This document shows, one piece after another, positions 9,346-21,073 of a DNA stretch of 64,000 bases. Source of the stretch: Oreohelix idahoensis (taxonomy: Eukaryota; Mollusca; Gastropoda; Stylommatophora; Oreohelicidae); assembly GCA_024509875.1 (NCBI GenBank), contig JAMPIV010004939.1:266001-330000 (forward strand). The letters are read 5' to 3'. A program made the translations under genes and the position numbers. Position 1 is the stretch's first letter. Each line of letters starts with the position of its first letter. The notes under the pieces were generated by a model, which saw only the letters and a program-made list of their open reading frames with translations, made no database searches and was not told the DNA's origin.

Positions 9346-11512
9346 AAGGTAAAGAATCCAATTACACGTCCATTGAGACATATTGGGAATATTGTGTTAG
9401 ACCCAGCAACACAGAAGAACGACCTGATGACTTGGAAACCCTCTGGATTAAATTCAAGGATATCATAAAGACAGCTGCTGCAGAAGCATGCGGTGAAGTC
9501 CGACTTGGGAACAAGAGAAAGAGGACACCTTGGTGGACAGAGGAAGTCAAAGAGAAAATAAGAGAGAAGAAAATAGCATGGAAACAATACTTATGAGCTA
9601 AAAACACAACAGGACAAATGGAAAAAATATAGAGAATATGTGACACTCAGAACAGAAGCAAAGAACAAAGTGCTAGCAGCAAAACAGAAGTCCTGGGAAG
9701 AATTTGGAGAAAAGCTAGAAAAAGATGCACAAGAAAACCAGAAATTGTTCTATAAGACCCTAAAGAACATGAGGAAGGAAAAACAATGCCCTCTCAAATT
9801 TATAAAGGACAAGCAAGGCAAATTGCTTACTGCCCCGAAGGAAGTAATGGGAAGATGGAAAGAATATTTCTCAGAACTCCTGGATGGTGAGCATGGTGAA
9901 GCATCTGAAATGATAAACACTAACACAGAAGAGAAAACCAATGATGGTGAAGATGACATAAAGATGGAAGAACTGAAGGCAGCACTGGAGAAAATCAAGA
10001 TGGGCAAAGCAGCAGGGCATGATGGTATAACACCAGAAATGGTTAAGTTCATGGGAGCATCAGGCGACCTATTACTCTTAAGGGTTTTACAGGCAGCGTG
10101 GTACAACAAGACCATACCAAAGGATTGGGAGAGTGCCATCATAACACCAATTTTCAAAAAGGGTGACAATCGACAGTGTGGAAACCATAGAGGCATATCC
10201 CTTCTCAGTGTCCCTGGTAAAATCTACTCTAGAATCCTAGAGCAGAGACTCCGACGCCTAGCTGAGCCAGAATTGGATGAGGTCCAGTGCGGATTTCGAG
10301 CAAACCGAAGTACTCAAGACCTAATCTTCACACTCAGACAGCTGAGTGAAAAGGCCCTTGAGTATAAGAGTGAGATGCATCTTTGTTTCATAGATCTGGA
10401 AAAGGCGTTTGACAGGGTCCCCTGGAGCAAACTTTGGGACTGTTTGGCAAGGAAGAATATTCCAGCACCTCTGATTCATGCTATACAGAGCTTCTACAAG
10501 TCTTGCAGAAATTATGTGAGGACAGCAAACCATAAGTCAGAAGAGTTCAGGACCACCACTGGTGTAAGACAATGTGATATCCTATCACCTTACCTCTTCA
10601 TACTCCTTATGGACGATGTCATCAAGGCATGTAAGGAGAGAACAAGAAAGTATTCAGTGGGGTACTGGAAGATGAGACAGGTCTATATTTCGGAGCTAGC
10701 ATTTGCTGATGATGTTGCCCTGATTGCTAAATCAGAGGCGCATCTCCAATCCAACCTGCAAGTCTGGAAGGAAGAGCTGGAGAAGAGGGGGATGGTCATA
10801 AGCAGCTCTAAAACAAAATCCATGGTGATATCACGAGAAGAAAGAAAACATCAGATTAAGCTGGGAGAACAGGTCCTGGAGCAGGTCGACCACTTTAAAT
10901 ACCTCGGAGCTATTATAGACCGAAAGGGAGGCATCAAAGAAGAGTTGGCCACTCGAAAAGCAGCAGCTGGGAGACTTTTTCAGGCCATAAATCGAGGATT
11001 CCTCAGCAAGAGAGAGGTTGGTAAGAAAACGAAGATGGCTGTATACCGCTCCACCTATGTCCCAGTCTTGACATACGGATGCGAGTCATGGGCAATGACT
11101 ACAACCCATAAAAGCCAGATCCAAACCTCAGAAATGAGGTATCTGAGGAAGGTGGTTGAAGTAACAAGAAGAGACATGGTACGCAACCAGACGATACGTC
11201 AAGGCCTTAAATCCTACCCCCTGCAGACCCAAGTAGAACAGTCCCAGTTAAGATGGTTTGGCCATGTCTGCAGAATGGGAGAAGATCGGATACCACGACA
11301 AGCATGGGAAACAAAGAGCCAAGGATCCAGACCCGGAGGACGACCCAGAGTCCGCTGGGAGGACAACATTAGACAATCTTTGAAGGATCGAGGACTAGAA
11401 TGGAACCAGGCCAGGAGGAAGACAGCCGATAGGATAGTCTGGCGCTCTCTCTTCCAAACCTCTACACCTCACGGTAGAAGGGGAACGACTAAGTAAGTAA
11501 GTAAGTAAGTGT
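9346..11512 (+). mobile_element. RTE-type LINE, 5'-truncated, with (AAGT)n tail
   Basis: The element begins inside the region after the endonuclease (coding can be followed from about 9360) and runs through the RT frame to an (AAGT)n tail at 11493-11512. One in-frame TGA near 9596 separates the upstream coding part from the main frame. Simple-sequence 3' tails and a single long polyprotein fit RTE-like LINEs. The 3' end is repeated at 2023-2511, and a divergent relative lies at 33855-34610. Confidence 0.85.
9640..11496 (+). CDS. LINE reverse transcriptase polyprotein (C-terminal two thirds)
   Basis: The 618-codon frame carries a non-LTR reverse transcriptase. Visible motifs in order are G-K-A-A-G-H-D-G-I-T (about residue 125), I-I-T-P-I-F-K-K-G-D (about 165), N-H-R-G-I-S-L-L-S-V-P, V-Q-C-G-F-R-A-N-R-S, palm A C-F-I-D-L-E-K-A-F-D (about 250), palm B G-V-R-Q-C-D-I-L-S-P, palm C F-A-D-D (355-358) and H-F-K-Y-L-G-A-I-I-D. 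The thumb and a W-F-G-H-V-C-R-M / G-R-P-R-V-R-W-E-D-N-I tail follow. Motif B reads RQCD where RQGD is usual, and that Cys may impair activity. The start codon is only the first Met after an upstream stop; the natural protein was longer and included an endonuclease. Confidence 0.85.
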   Translation: MTLRTEAKNKVLAAKQKSWEEFGEKLEKDAQENQKLFYKTLKNMRKEKQCPLKFIKDKQGKLLTAPKEVMGRWKEYFSELLDGEHGEASEMINTNTEEKTNDGEDDIKMEELKAALEKIKMGKAAGHDGITPEMVKFMGASGDLLLLRVLQAAWYNKTIPKDWESAIITPIFKKGDNRQCGNHRGISLLSVPGKIYSRILEQRLRRLAEPELDEVQCGFRANRSTQDLIFTLRQLSEKALEYKSEMHLCFIDLEKAFDRVPWSKLWDCLARKNIPAPLIHAIQSFYKSCRNYVRTANHKSEEFRTTTGVRQCDILSPYLFILLMDDVIKACKERTRKYSVGYWKMRQVYISELAFADDVALIAKSEAHLQSNLQVWKEELEKRGMVISSSKTKSMVISREERKHQIKLGEQVLEQVDHFKYLGAIIDRKGGIKEELATRKAAAGRLFQAINRGFLSKREVGKKTKMAVYRSTYVPVLTYGCESWAMTTTHKSQIQTSEMRYLRKVVEVTRRDMVRNQTIRQGLKSYPLQTQVEQSQLRWFGHVCRMGEDRIPRQAWETKSQGSRPGGRPRVRWEDNIRQSLKDRGLEWNQARRKTADRIVWRSLFQTSTPHGRRGTTK

Positions 11513-12056
11513 TAGGCCCATATTTTCTTGACCATACGACACACTAGGTGTGGACACTACAGGTGATGTGGTCAGCATCACGCCGGTCGCCTTTAACCTT
11601 CTAAGAGTTGATCTGGTACCGAATTCATGAGGCTTGGTCGACCCCGGAGCCGTTTGTAGTTTAAAAATGTCCACCTCAACTGAGTATCGAACTATGGACC
11701 ACTGAAGCCAATGCTCAAACTACTGCCTTTCTGCGGCTTTAAAAATCCTTGTAAAGATTTGAACTAATTTTCTTATTGTGTTTCTTATCCAAAGCCAGCG
11801 TCTGCTTCTCACCTCCAGTTTTTCTGCTACTTTTGTTCTTTCCATCAGTTCCACATGAGTGATCTTTCCAATTTTTTTCAATCTTTCTATTCTACACAAT
11901 CACTCTCATATGAAAGTATGTTACCTTTTGATTGTCCTTATTGTGTCCATATTGTTACTGAGGTTTTTGTGGCTTCAACACATGGATGACAATTTTCACA
12001 TCTGGAACGAAATTTCCCTGTGGGACAGTTGAATCTCTTGAATCTTTAACCTGTGT
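11513..12056. other. Unassigned sequence
   Basis: No coding motif or repeat family was recognised here. Confidence 0.4.
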
Positions 12057-12175
12057 AATCGTCCATTTGTTACCGCATCCCCAAAAGGGAAGCAAAGAAT
12101 AGTAACTGCCATCTGCCACGAATGTCATAAATGGCGAGTAAGGAGGGTTGGGCATTGTGCCAATTACCCAAAAAT
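12057..12175 (+). mobile_element. SINE-like family S3, copy 1
   Basis: Contains AAGCAAAGAATAGTAACTGC, a CCACGAATGTCATAAATGGC segment and GAGTAAGGAGGGTTGGGCAT. The same blocks occur on the minus strand at 42340-42475. A conserved non-coding core in dispersed copies suggests a SINE with a shared central domain. It was not assigned to a named superfamily. Confidence 0.6.
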
Positions 12176-12229
12176 GTGGAAACTTTCAGTTCAAGTGTGA
12201 TTGTGTTTTTGTGCGTATGAATGTATATG

Positions 12230-12450
12230 TTTGTTTACATGTGTGAATGTGTGTATATCTGAGCACACGGCTGTATATGTCTGTCCGGCGTGTACCTGTG
12301 TTCTTGTACTTGCACATGTATATATGTGTGTGTATTTTTCGTTTGCTAGTGTTCATGTGTGAGAGTGGGAAAGTGTATAGATGGTTGTTCATATATTTCT
12401 GTATTTGCATTTATGCATACACGTATGCGTGCGTGTGTGTGTGTGTTTGC
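12230..12450. repeat. TG/TATG-rich low-complexity region
   Basis: Imperfect alternating TG, TATG and TGCG repeats. The open frames on both strands here are by-products of the repeat. Confidence 0.75.
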
Positions 12451-12744
12451 TAAAGAGGTTTCTCCAAGACCTGTTTTTAATTTGTGTGATAATACAACAA
12501 TGTAGGCAAAAAATGTCAATTATTTTTTGTTGTTCTTTCTTTACCTCATGCTTCAGCATTGATGTTGTTTCTCTTATGTTTCCTCTTGTCTAATGTTATC
12601 ATCACCACATTCTGTACTATTATTATTATTACTATCGCCACAACAATCATTGTCTTTACTCTTCCTGTCATCGACAAAATCATTGTCACTACAATCAAAA
12701 TCACTGAGATCTTGGTCATATTCTGTTCTTTCCGAGAACTTGGC

Positions 12745-13376
12745 TGTTGCGTGTCTTTAGAATATATTTATATGAGTGTCTCGTTGACACAGACCAAGTT
12801 CAGTTAATGGTATACAATGTAGACCACGCATACAGTATAACACTTCCAACTCCTTAATCAGCACCAAGGCAGCATGGACGAACTTCAATAATATTTGTTA
12901 ACATAACGTAGCTCCATACAGATATTCTGGATATGCATAATATGTTAAAGCGTCAACTAGACAGTCTCTAGTGTCGCTGTATAGTCTGCAACTGTAACAA
13001 TGTCCTCGACATTTTCATGCAGTTTATTATATTTCAAAACTCACGTTCACAATATTAGAATTCCTTTCTTACAAATAATCTAGCATCAACCCACGGAGGT
13101 GTATGGGTGATCTAGAGGTTGACCACTGTAGGAATCTGTATTGCAGTAAAACATTTAGGAGCTCGACACACATGCGTCCGCTTGCCTTGAACACACAACG
13201 AAAAAGACCTCGAAAGATCGCTCATTTCTGCTGACATCAACCGTAGACTTTTGGTACTAGGCCCAAATGGCAATGACGTACTTTCTGTAACCCAGGATAC
13301 CGGTCATCAACAAATATAGTGAATAGTCGAGCCGTATTTGATATCGACAGATATATTATGAATTTTACTCATAACA
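12745..13376 (-). repeat. 3' LTR of Gypsy A
   Basis: Pairs with 31614-32247. Both contain ATGAATTTTACTCATAACA at the right edge and CCCACGGAGGTGTATGGGTG internally. The exact left edge is uncertain by up to about 10 bp. Confidence 0.9.
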
Positions 13377-14785
13377 TTTACTCCCCCCTCCCGGCAAATA
13401 ATGGAAACGAAGTTTTTATTATTTACGTGGTGTGAGTTCAGACATCACTGGAGTGAAAAGATGGTATCATCAAATTTCACTGTTAGTATGAAATAGTATA
13501 GCACCCAGGTTTGTGCTCCAGAGTAGGCAATTAAACACTCAATGTGTGGATAGTAGCAAAGAATGCTAAAACCATTGGCTACAAAGGACATAAATCGTTT
13601 TAACAGCAAAGTGAGTAACTATAGCAAGATCAGCCAACATGTAAAAAAACATAAAGATATCAGTCCATGCACTCCCATACTGCTCACCGTCCAAAACACC
13701 TAACTGTCCCGTCAGGTAACATTAGTCAATTAATGTCATCTTAATTAATCATTATAATGCAAAGCATTAAAATTAATACAATTATGTAATAGTGTCAATA
13801 GATGACACGAGGCAGACAATCAACCAATGAATTGAGTGAATGCAATATTTTTGTGAATTGATCAAAATATTGTGTGCCTCAAATTATATGTCCTTAATAT
13901 AACATATTAATGGCAAGAGAAGCAAGGTAATCTTGTATATGACACATTTGTGTGAACAATAGATAAGACTATGCTTATTTGTTGTACCAATATATAATAG
14001 AATGGCGTATTAACCAATTAATGTTGTAAAGTCCAGTGTGAGTGTGACATATATTTGTGTCAAAACGCAACAATTTCTAGTGAATTCACATTAATCACTA
14101 CTTAATATTACACATTCAAGTTCAAGTCCATAGTGCAAAGTCCTCCCGCTAAGTAATAAGTGTTTATACACGGGTCCTAGGCGTATGTTGAAATCAACGT
14201 TGACAATGTCCATGATTATTCTCCATGTGATATGGTGTCTGTACGAATCCAACTGTCTATATCCACAGCAATTTTCAATCGGAACATAGTCAGATATGCA
14301 ATTTTGTTGTTATGTCCCCTTGAAACTTCGTGTCAGTCATCTCAGAGTAATGTCCCTTACTATGGCGACGTTAGTTATTTCAGTTATAATTGACAAAAGA
14401 AGTGCGCACGAAAATCTCTTGAAATGACATCATTTGCAACATTTTGCAAAAGTTGTGTTTGTAAGTCTGTTACTTGAATATAAGTACTGTCATTCAGCCA
14501 CAATATCCGTAAGTAATGCGCTGAAATCAACAATGTATCACACCCTTTTGAGTATTTGATAATTCATCATCATCATGTTGCTGTGTGTACCGCTCACTCA
14601 TATCAGCAATGTTTCTTTTTTTGAAAATGCAACCATGTAGATTAGTTTTCAGCATAATTAGCGTTCAAAATGTTAAAATATCTTTTATCACCGTATTTGC
14701 TGTGCCAATGTCGTAGTGTCATACGAACACGTCATCACACACGTAATAGTTTCTTGAGCAGGACATCATATAGTATGTATATAGG
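13377..14785 (-). other. Gypsy A 3' untranslated region
   Basis: It lies between the pol stop and the 3' LTR. A polypyrimidine run on the plus strand at 13377-13394 is the polypurine tract of the minus-strand element, the usual primer site for plus-strand DNA synthesis. Otherwise AT-rich with no open frame. Confidence 0.7.
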
Positions 14786-15505
14786 TTAGTTGAAATTCTG
14801 TGAGTCACCTGTATTCGTAGAGTTGATAGGTGATATAGGGTGTTTTATACACCTTGACAACACATCAGCCAAGACAATTTGGTTTCCCTTAATTGCCTTT
14901 ATGTCGTAGTTGTAGGGTTGAAGTGCAAGAGAGGCTCTAGAGGCCCTTTCGTTGCGGAAACTCGCTGTTTTAAGATATGCCAAGGCTTTCTGGTCGGTCT
15001 CCAGGGTGAATCGGGCTCCCATCAGGTACCGTTGCAACTTGGTAAAACAGAAAACGATCGCCAGCAGCTCCCTTTCCACAATGGGATACCGCTGCTCTGT
15101 GGGCGATAATTTACGGCTGACATACATCCTGTGGTGCATGTAGCCTTCAAACTCTTGCATCAACGTTCCACCAATTGCTGTAGCAGAGGCGTCTACTCTG
15201 AGGGTAAAAGGAAATCGAGCGTCAGGTAATCTCAAAATTGGTAATGTAGAGAAAGAACATTTAAGTAAGATTAAAGTCACATCGCACGCATGCGACCAAT
15301 TAATCCTCTTTGGCGAGTTCTTCTTTACCAACGAAGACAAAACTGAGGTAATATCTGAAAAATTAGGCAAGAATTTTCGATAGAAATTTACCAAGCCTAA
15401 CAGACTGAGAACTTGTTTCTTAGTTCGAGGAATTTCAAGATTTTAGATTTTCGAGATAGTAGAATCCTCAGGTTTAAGAAACCCACCTCCTACTTTATGA
15501 CAAAG
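14786..15505 (-). pseudogene. Gypsy A pol, RT end and RNase H (distal part)
   Basis: The minus strand encodes the end of RT (K-K-Q-V-L-S-L-L-G-L and F-Y-R-K-F-L-P-N-F) and the RNase H domain. RNase H motifs include F-T-L-R-V-D-A-S-A-T-A-I-G-G (about 15210), V-E-R-E-L-L-A-I-V-F-C, T-L-E-T-D-Q-K-A-L and V-L-A-D-V-L-S-R-C. The first 110 bp contain an in-frame stop (S-K-I-stop). Its upstream half lies beyond element B at 24175-24700. Confidence 0.85.
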
Positions 15506-16213
15506 TGATACGTGTACAGCATGGGTCATAATTACGTGATTTCTTGAAGCATCTTCTTCTGCAATATAAATGCTACTGTTTTGAATTCAGTAGTCTGGTC
15601 TGGTAATATTATTAAAATAAGTTCCTAGAGATCTGAGGCCCGTTCATTAGCCCGCCTTCACACAGTACACTGGTTAAAAGCCAGCACAATCCAACGGCCA
15701 GTATGGACAGTTCACAAAACACTTGATTATCTCACAAAGGTCCACTTTGACATATAAAGAGTATGTTCATACATAGGTATCGTTCCTAGCACGGTCTATA
15801 TATTGTCGAAGTACCGTCTAGTACTAAGGAAACATGTCGATGACATTTTCACAGCATTTATTAATAAGACATCACTCACTTTCTCATCAGCATCCTCGTA
15901 CAAACTTGCATATATAAACTAGCGTTGACGCACGGAGGTGTATGCGTAACATAGTGATGTTAAAACCTCATGCATGTAGAGGGAATATCATATACTCTTT
16001 CGAGCAGAAATACACAGGTGGCTTACACAGTGAAATGCCACATATCGAATGCCGGCAGGGCACGCTAGCTTGGCCGACTTTCAGACTTTATCGTCTGCAC
16101 ACATGGTCAGCAAAAGTACTGACGTCACTTCCTGAAACCAGGACAACCGTCCATAAACAAATCAACTAGGAAGTGACCATCGACAACCAATGTTATGGAA
16201 TTTACTCATAACA
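15506..16213 (-). repeat. 3' LTR of Gypsy B
   Basis: Pairs with 23493-24174. It has a ~20-bp internal stretch (near 16010-16040) that the other copy lacks. The short open frame at 15942-16169 recurs in the other LTR by descent only. Confidence 0.92.
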
Positions 16214-17539
16214 TTTACTCCCCCCTCCCCTTAAATAATGAAAAGAAACTTTTCATTACTTACGTGGCTTAGTCCACAACATCACTGAAGTGAAAAGATG
16301 ATAACATCAAATTTCAAAGTTGGTATGATTCTTATAGCACCTAGGTCTGTGGTTCATAATCGACAATTAGACACCAAGGTGTGGAATTAAGTAATATAAT
16401 TACAAAACCCATTGTTTATACAGAAGACAAATCTTTTGACACCAATGTGCGGTCACCATAGTAAATATCAGCCAACCTGTAAAAAGAAATCAATTTATCA
16501 GTCCAGCCATTCACACCTCGCACCATGTCCAAAACACCTACTGTCAAGTCAAGTAACAGCATTAACCTAGTCTCTGAATGCAATGCATAGATATAACGTA
16601 ATAGAGACAATAGATCATATGAGGCAGACACATCAATTAATAATGAGTGACTGCGACAATATGTCAAAATAAGAATTACCGTGTGTATATCAGTAATATT
16701 GTGTCATGAATTGACCATGTAACTGTAATTGATAAAAATAATTCTATCATGTGTTGTGAAAATAGATCATATGGTATATCAACACACTACAGTAATGAAG
16801 TCCAATGTGCGTGTAACACTCGTGTGGTTAAAGAAAACTCACCAAGAATTAACTAATTAATGTTAATTAATAGTCAATGTTAATGCTTAAATCTATATTA
16901 TTTGATGCAAAGTCATTTTGAATAACAAACTTTCATCATGAAGTTCACCGACGTATGTTATAATATATTATTTCGAATTTCCATGATTGTTTACCATGTG
17001 ATAAGACCATATTTGAATTCGACTGATTGTTATTATCATGATCTATTTTCCATATACAATTGGAGAAGTGATTTCTTTGTTGTTTCCCCTTCGTTGTATC
17101 CACAATAGTCATTTAGCAGTTACTTCCCCTTTTCTGGTTGTAGAAGTCCATTTATTACAAAAGTTAATAATTAGTCCAACGAATATGTCTTGAAGAAAGT
17201 CGAGTTGCAATCATTATCTGCATGTAACAATATTCAGTATGCATGTGGTATGTACGTACTGTCAATGAACCACTATATTCGAGTTAACATACTGAACAGA
17301 ATGACATATGAGTCCATTTTGAACTTTCAGCAAAACAGCATCATCATGTTGCTTGGCGGACTGCTTGTAGTTGTGAGCACTGTTTATGTACATGAAGATG
17401 TCTTTCTGTAGATTACTTTAAGGCATTAGTAAAATATTCATCATCGTAATGTGTAACAGCTCACATGACCATGTCGTTGTGTATGGATTCTTTACTTGTT
17501 AAGATTATAACGACGTATGTATGTAGATTACATATGAGT
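16214..17539 (-). other. Gypsy B 3' untranslated region with polypurine tract
   Basis: The plus strand reads TTTACTCCCCCCTCCCC at 16214, the complement of the polypurine tract. The remainder is AT-rich and alignable in places with 13377-14785 of element A. Confidence 0.7.
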
Positions 17540-18213
17540 TTAAGACACATCGGTAGTATTCACAGGTGACATAGGATGTTTCATACAGCGAGACAAAACA
17601 TCAGCCATGACGTCCTGGCTTCCCTTAAAAGCTTTTATTTCGTAATCGTATGGCTGCAAAGCAAAAGATGCTCGAGCCGCTCTTTCATTCTTGAATCGAG
17701 CTGTCTTGAGATAAGATAATGCCCGTTGATCAGACTCCAGGGTAAAATGCGCTCTTAAAAGATATCTTTGCAATTTGGAGAAGCAGAACACCACGGCAAG
17801 GCGTTCACGTTCAATGATGGGATATCGTTGCTCCGTGGGAGTCAGTTTTCTGCTTGCATAGAGTGTTGGGTGCATACAGCCATCCCATTCTTGCATCAAT
17901 GAGCCACCAATAGATAAATTAGAAGCATTGACACTGAGGGTAAAAGGTTTTGAAGCATCAGGCAATCTTAAAATAGGCATTTTTGACAATGAACATTTAA
18001 GAGCATTTAAAGCAACATCACAAACATGAGTCCAAATGACTCTGATGAACCTTTTTTCACTAAAGAGGACAACACTGAAGTTATCTCTGCAAAATTAGGT
18101 AAAAACTTACGATAAAAATTGAGTAAACCGAGGAGACTGCGAACCTGCTTCTTAGTTCGAGCGATGTCAAGGTTTAAAATCTTAGAAATAGTCGAATCCT
18201 CAGGTTTTAACAA
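17540..18213 (-). pseudogene. Gypsy B pol, RT thumb and RNase H
   Basis: The two frames (18007-18213 and 17540-17989) encode K-K-Q-V-R-S-L-L-G-L-L-N-F-Y-R-K-F and then RNase H: F-T-L-S-V-N-A-S-N-L-S-I-G-G (first catalytic Asp replaced by Asn), I-E-R-E-R-L-A-V-V-F, T-L-E-S-D-Q-R-A-L and V-M-A-D-V-L-S-R-C. One frame break lies near 18000. Loss of the first Asp would abolish RNase H activity. Confidence 0.85.
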
Positions 18214-18217
18214 CCCA

Positions 18218-18830
18218 CCTCCTACTTTATGTCCTAGAAAGGAAATCTCATTAAATCCTACTCTAGTTTTTGATGGTCGTGCAGAAAGGTTATGTAGGCG
18301 TAAAGTATGTAGTAAGGATTAAATATCTACAAGATGTTCATCCCATGATTGATGAAATAAACAAATATCGTCTATATAAGTGATTAAATCTTCTCGGTCT
18401 GAAAAGAGTCTCCGCATCATGCAAACGAAAGTAGCAGGAGCGTTCACCAATCCAAAAGACATGTAATTGCATTGAAATAGACCAAGAGGTGTGGCAAAGG
18501 CAGTATGTGGCCTAGCTCTCTCCGATAATGGCACTTGCCAGTAGCCTTTAGATAGGTCGAATTTAGTGAAAAAGGTAGCAGAAGTTAACATATCTAGCAA
18601 AGATTCTAATAATTTTAAAGGTTCGGCATCCTGAATAGTCATAGAATTTAACCGCCTAAAATCTATACAAATGTAAATAGATTTATCTTTTTTCCTAATG
18701 AGAAACATTGGAAAACTATAAGGTGACTGTGATGGAGTAATGATGTTTAATTTAATCATCTGTTCTTATTCCTCTTTAACCTGAGACTGTAAGTGTATAG
18801 GTATCGGATAAGGTTTCAACTTGATAGGTT
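18218..18830 (-). pseudogene. Gypsy B reverse transcriptase
   Basis: The main frame (18319-18759) encodes the fingers and palm: I-R-K-K-D-K-S, D-F-R-R-L-N, K-F-D-L-S-K-G-Y-W-Q-V-P-L, F-A-T-P-L-G-L-F-Q, M-S-F-G-L-V-N-A-P-A-T-F and the catalytic Y-I-D-D-I-C-L-F. RT lies downstream of integrase here. A stop separates it from the linker upstream, and another lies near 18319 before the connection domain. Confidence 0.9.
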
Positions 18831-19338
18831 AAAAATCCGTAAGAATGATGTCATGCTCAATGATATCAGTATGTCCTGGGACATCTGTAAGAACATCAGA
18901 GAAAGATACTAACAAATGGGCAACTTGTTCCCTCTGATGAGAAGACAGAGTTGGTGAAAGGGAAACATCCTTCCAGCTCTCAGTAGCCAAAACATGAACA
19001 CTTGGTAACACCAAAAGTGATTCATCTCCATCAGATAAGTCAGAATTTTCCTCCTGTATAACAGCTAAAGAAGAATGACGATTGACAGATTCGTCAAGAG
19101 CTTCGAAGACTGGTCTAAGATGTGGTGGACGTGTATGAAACTGTTGCAACATATTAATATGAAAAGTTTTGTCCTTTCCATTTATTGATGCAATATAATC
19201 CACATCTGACAGTTTTTCAACAATACTATAAGGTCCTCTCCACGATACAAGTAATTTGTTATCTTTATTTGGTAATAGCACATATGCTTCATCTCCTGGC
19301 CATAATTGACGTAGTTTCCTATTTTGGTTGACAAACAA
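18829..19338 (-). CDS. Gypsy B integrase C-terminus (GPY/F) and RT-entry linker
   Basis: The 169-codon frame begins with the C-terminal part of integrase: L-R-Q-L-W-P-G-D-E-A-Y-V-L-L-P, then S-W-R-G-P-Y, the GPY/F signature, then F-H-I-N-M-L-Q-Q-F-H. An acidic linker follows and the frame ends in the sequence that normally starts a Gypsy RT (F-S-D-V-L-T-D-V-P-G-H-T-D, then I-I-L-T-D-F). One frame joining GPY/F to RT entry is direct proof that integrase precedes RT. Confidence 0.9.
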   Translation of the reverse strand: MFVNQNRKLRQLWPGDEAYVLLPNKDNKLLVSWRGPYSIVEKLSDVDYIASINGKDKTFHINMLQQFHTRPPHLRPVFEALDESVNRHSSLAVIQEENSDLSDGDESLLVLPSVHVLATESWKDVSLSPTLSSHQREQVAHLLVSFSDVLTDVPGHTDIIEHDIILTDF

Positions 19339-19349
19339 CCTAGCCTTTA

Positions 19350-20300
19350 GCTTTGCTTTTTCAGATGAATTTACTTCAACATGGCATGCGTCAATTATTT
19401 TTTTTCCTCAAATTGACCACATATTGGTATGAGGTTTGGACCTCTTCATTCATTTCAGCCCCAATCAGTAGTTGTTTTAATATTGACATGGGTCCTCTTG
19501 GTTTTGCGCCAAAAACTAATTCAAATGGAGCAAACACAGTATGCTCGTTTTTAATTTCTCTGTAAGCAAATAAAATTGCTGGCAAAACTCTGTCCCAGTC
19601 CTGTGGATATTTAATGGTAACTTTATGCAACATGTGCTTTATTGTTCTATTCAGAACTTCAATTTTACCATTTGACTGAGGATGGTAGATCGAGCTAAGC
19701 GATCTCTCAATTTCAAACATATTCATAACCTGTTTCATAGCATCTGAAACTAATTGTGTTCCCCTGTCAGATAGAATATTTTCAGGAAAACCTAATCGAC
19801 TAAATATAAAAAATAATGCATCTGCAATATCTACAGTTTTAATAGTTTTTAATGGTATTGCCTCTGGCCAACTTGTGCATATATCAATGCATGTCAACAT
19901 GTATTGATGTCCTCTAGCTGATGTAACTTTTAAAGGGCCAATAATGTCAATGGCCATCTTTGCTAATGGCCGCAAAAAAATATCAGCTGCTTGAATTGCA
20001 GCATCATGTTTGGGTCTTCTAGCTGCTATACTTTGGCACGCTGCACATGTGCGACAAAAAGATTTAACATCTTTTGTAACTCCAGGCCAACATAAATGTG
20101 ACAAAACTCTTTGTTTTGTCCTAGCAACACCTACATGTCCAGCACATTCAATGTCATGTGCATGTCGTAACACAAATGGACGAAAACAGGCTGGTACAAT
20201 GATTTGTTTTTTAATGAGTTAAAATCTTGATAATTCCTAACTAAAATACTATTTTTCAAAGTATACCAGTGTTTTGCATTATTATCCAACATTACATCAT
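19350..20300 (-). pseudogene. Gypsy B integrase (HHCC and catalytic core)
   Basis: The frame 19391-20173 encodes R-H-A-H-D-x-x-C-A-G-H (His-His of the zinc domain), C-R-T-C-A-A-C-Q (Cys-Cys) and the core with A-I-D-I-I-G-P (first Asp), L-S-D-R-G-T-Q-L (second Asp) and G-K-I-E-V-L-N-R-T (Glu). It ends F-G-A-K-P-R-G-P-M. All catalytic residues are present. A frame break near 19390 separates it from the GPY/F part. Confidence 0.9.
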
Positions 20301-20305
20301 CCAAT

Positions 20306-21073
20306 CTAGCAATCTGAAAAAAAAATTCTTAAGGAAATATCATCCTTTTGTCTTTGTACAAAGGTTTCCTTATCAATAAGTTCCACCTGGAAATTATCAT
20401 AATTTTCCTGATTTTCATTATTCATTACCTGAAGATCATCAGTATTTTCATCATTATCATGATTATCATTATCATTATGATACTCTTCTTCATCTCCTTC
20501 TTCTGATTCATTTTCCTCATTTAAGTTCTCCTGTAACACATTATCATTTTGTATGTGTTCATCCAGATTAGCACGACCTGAGCTCTAGAAGTTACAGCAT
20601 TTGAACATATGAAATGTTCTTGTTCCCATTTTTTAATATCATCTTTTGTACATTCATGAATATTAGGAATGTTTCCAAGTATGATCCCAGCAATTGGGTT
20701 ATTCAAAAGGCATACAAGGGTTCTTCCAACAAAATAAGGGGTATCCAGAAAAACTTCTGCTGTTGGGTTATACTCCACTGTACCTCCGAAAGTAATACAT
20801 GTTCACTTCTTTTCCATTATAATCTGATTGATCAACTAACGCTTTGCATACACCAATGGTGGTTGCCCCAGTGTCTCTCAATAATGACACTAGCTGATTG
20901 TTAACAAACCCTTTGTTAAGTACTAATGAACCAGTATTTTCAAATGAGGACATCACTGGAAAATGATGTCCGCATAATAGTCTCGGTACTTCTTGTGGCT
21001 GAAATAAAGAGTTGCAGTTAGTACAGTTATTACTGTTGGACAGATCCACACTACAAGAATTAGCATGTGCCAT
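20306..21073 (-). pseudogene. Gypsy B aspartic protease and gag-pol junction
   Basis: Three overlapping frames encode C-T-N-C-N-S-L-F-Q...L-L-C-G-H (a C-x2-C-x13-C-x-H zinc-like motif), the protease L-L-R-D-T-G-A-T-T, a beta-rich segment ending G-I-I-L-G-N-I-P, and an Asp/Asn/Glu-rich spacer leading to integrase. The D-T-G-A triad is intact. Two frame changes lie within the segment. Confidence 0.8.

Noticed and set aside
9750..10196. 148-codon minus-strand frame
   Set aside because: It is antisense to the RT coding frame, which carries all conserved motifs.
15942..16169. 75-codon frame resembling 23936-24130
   Set aside because: Shared only because both lie in the LTRs of element B; the second copy has an internal deletion.
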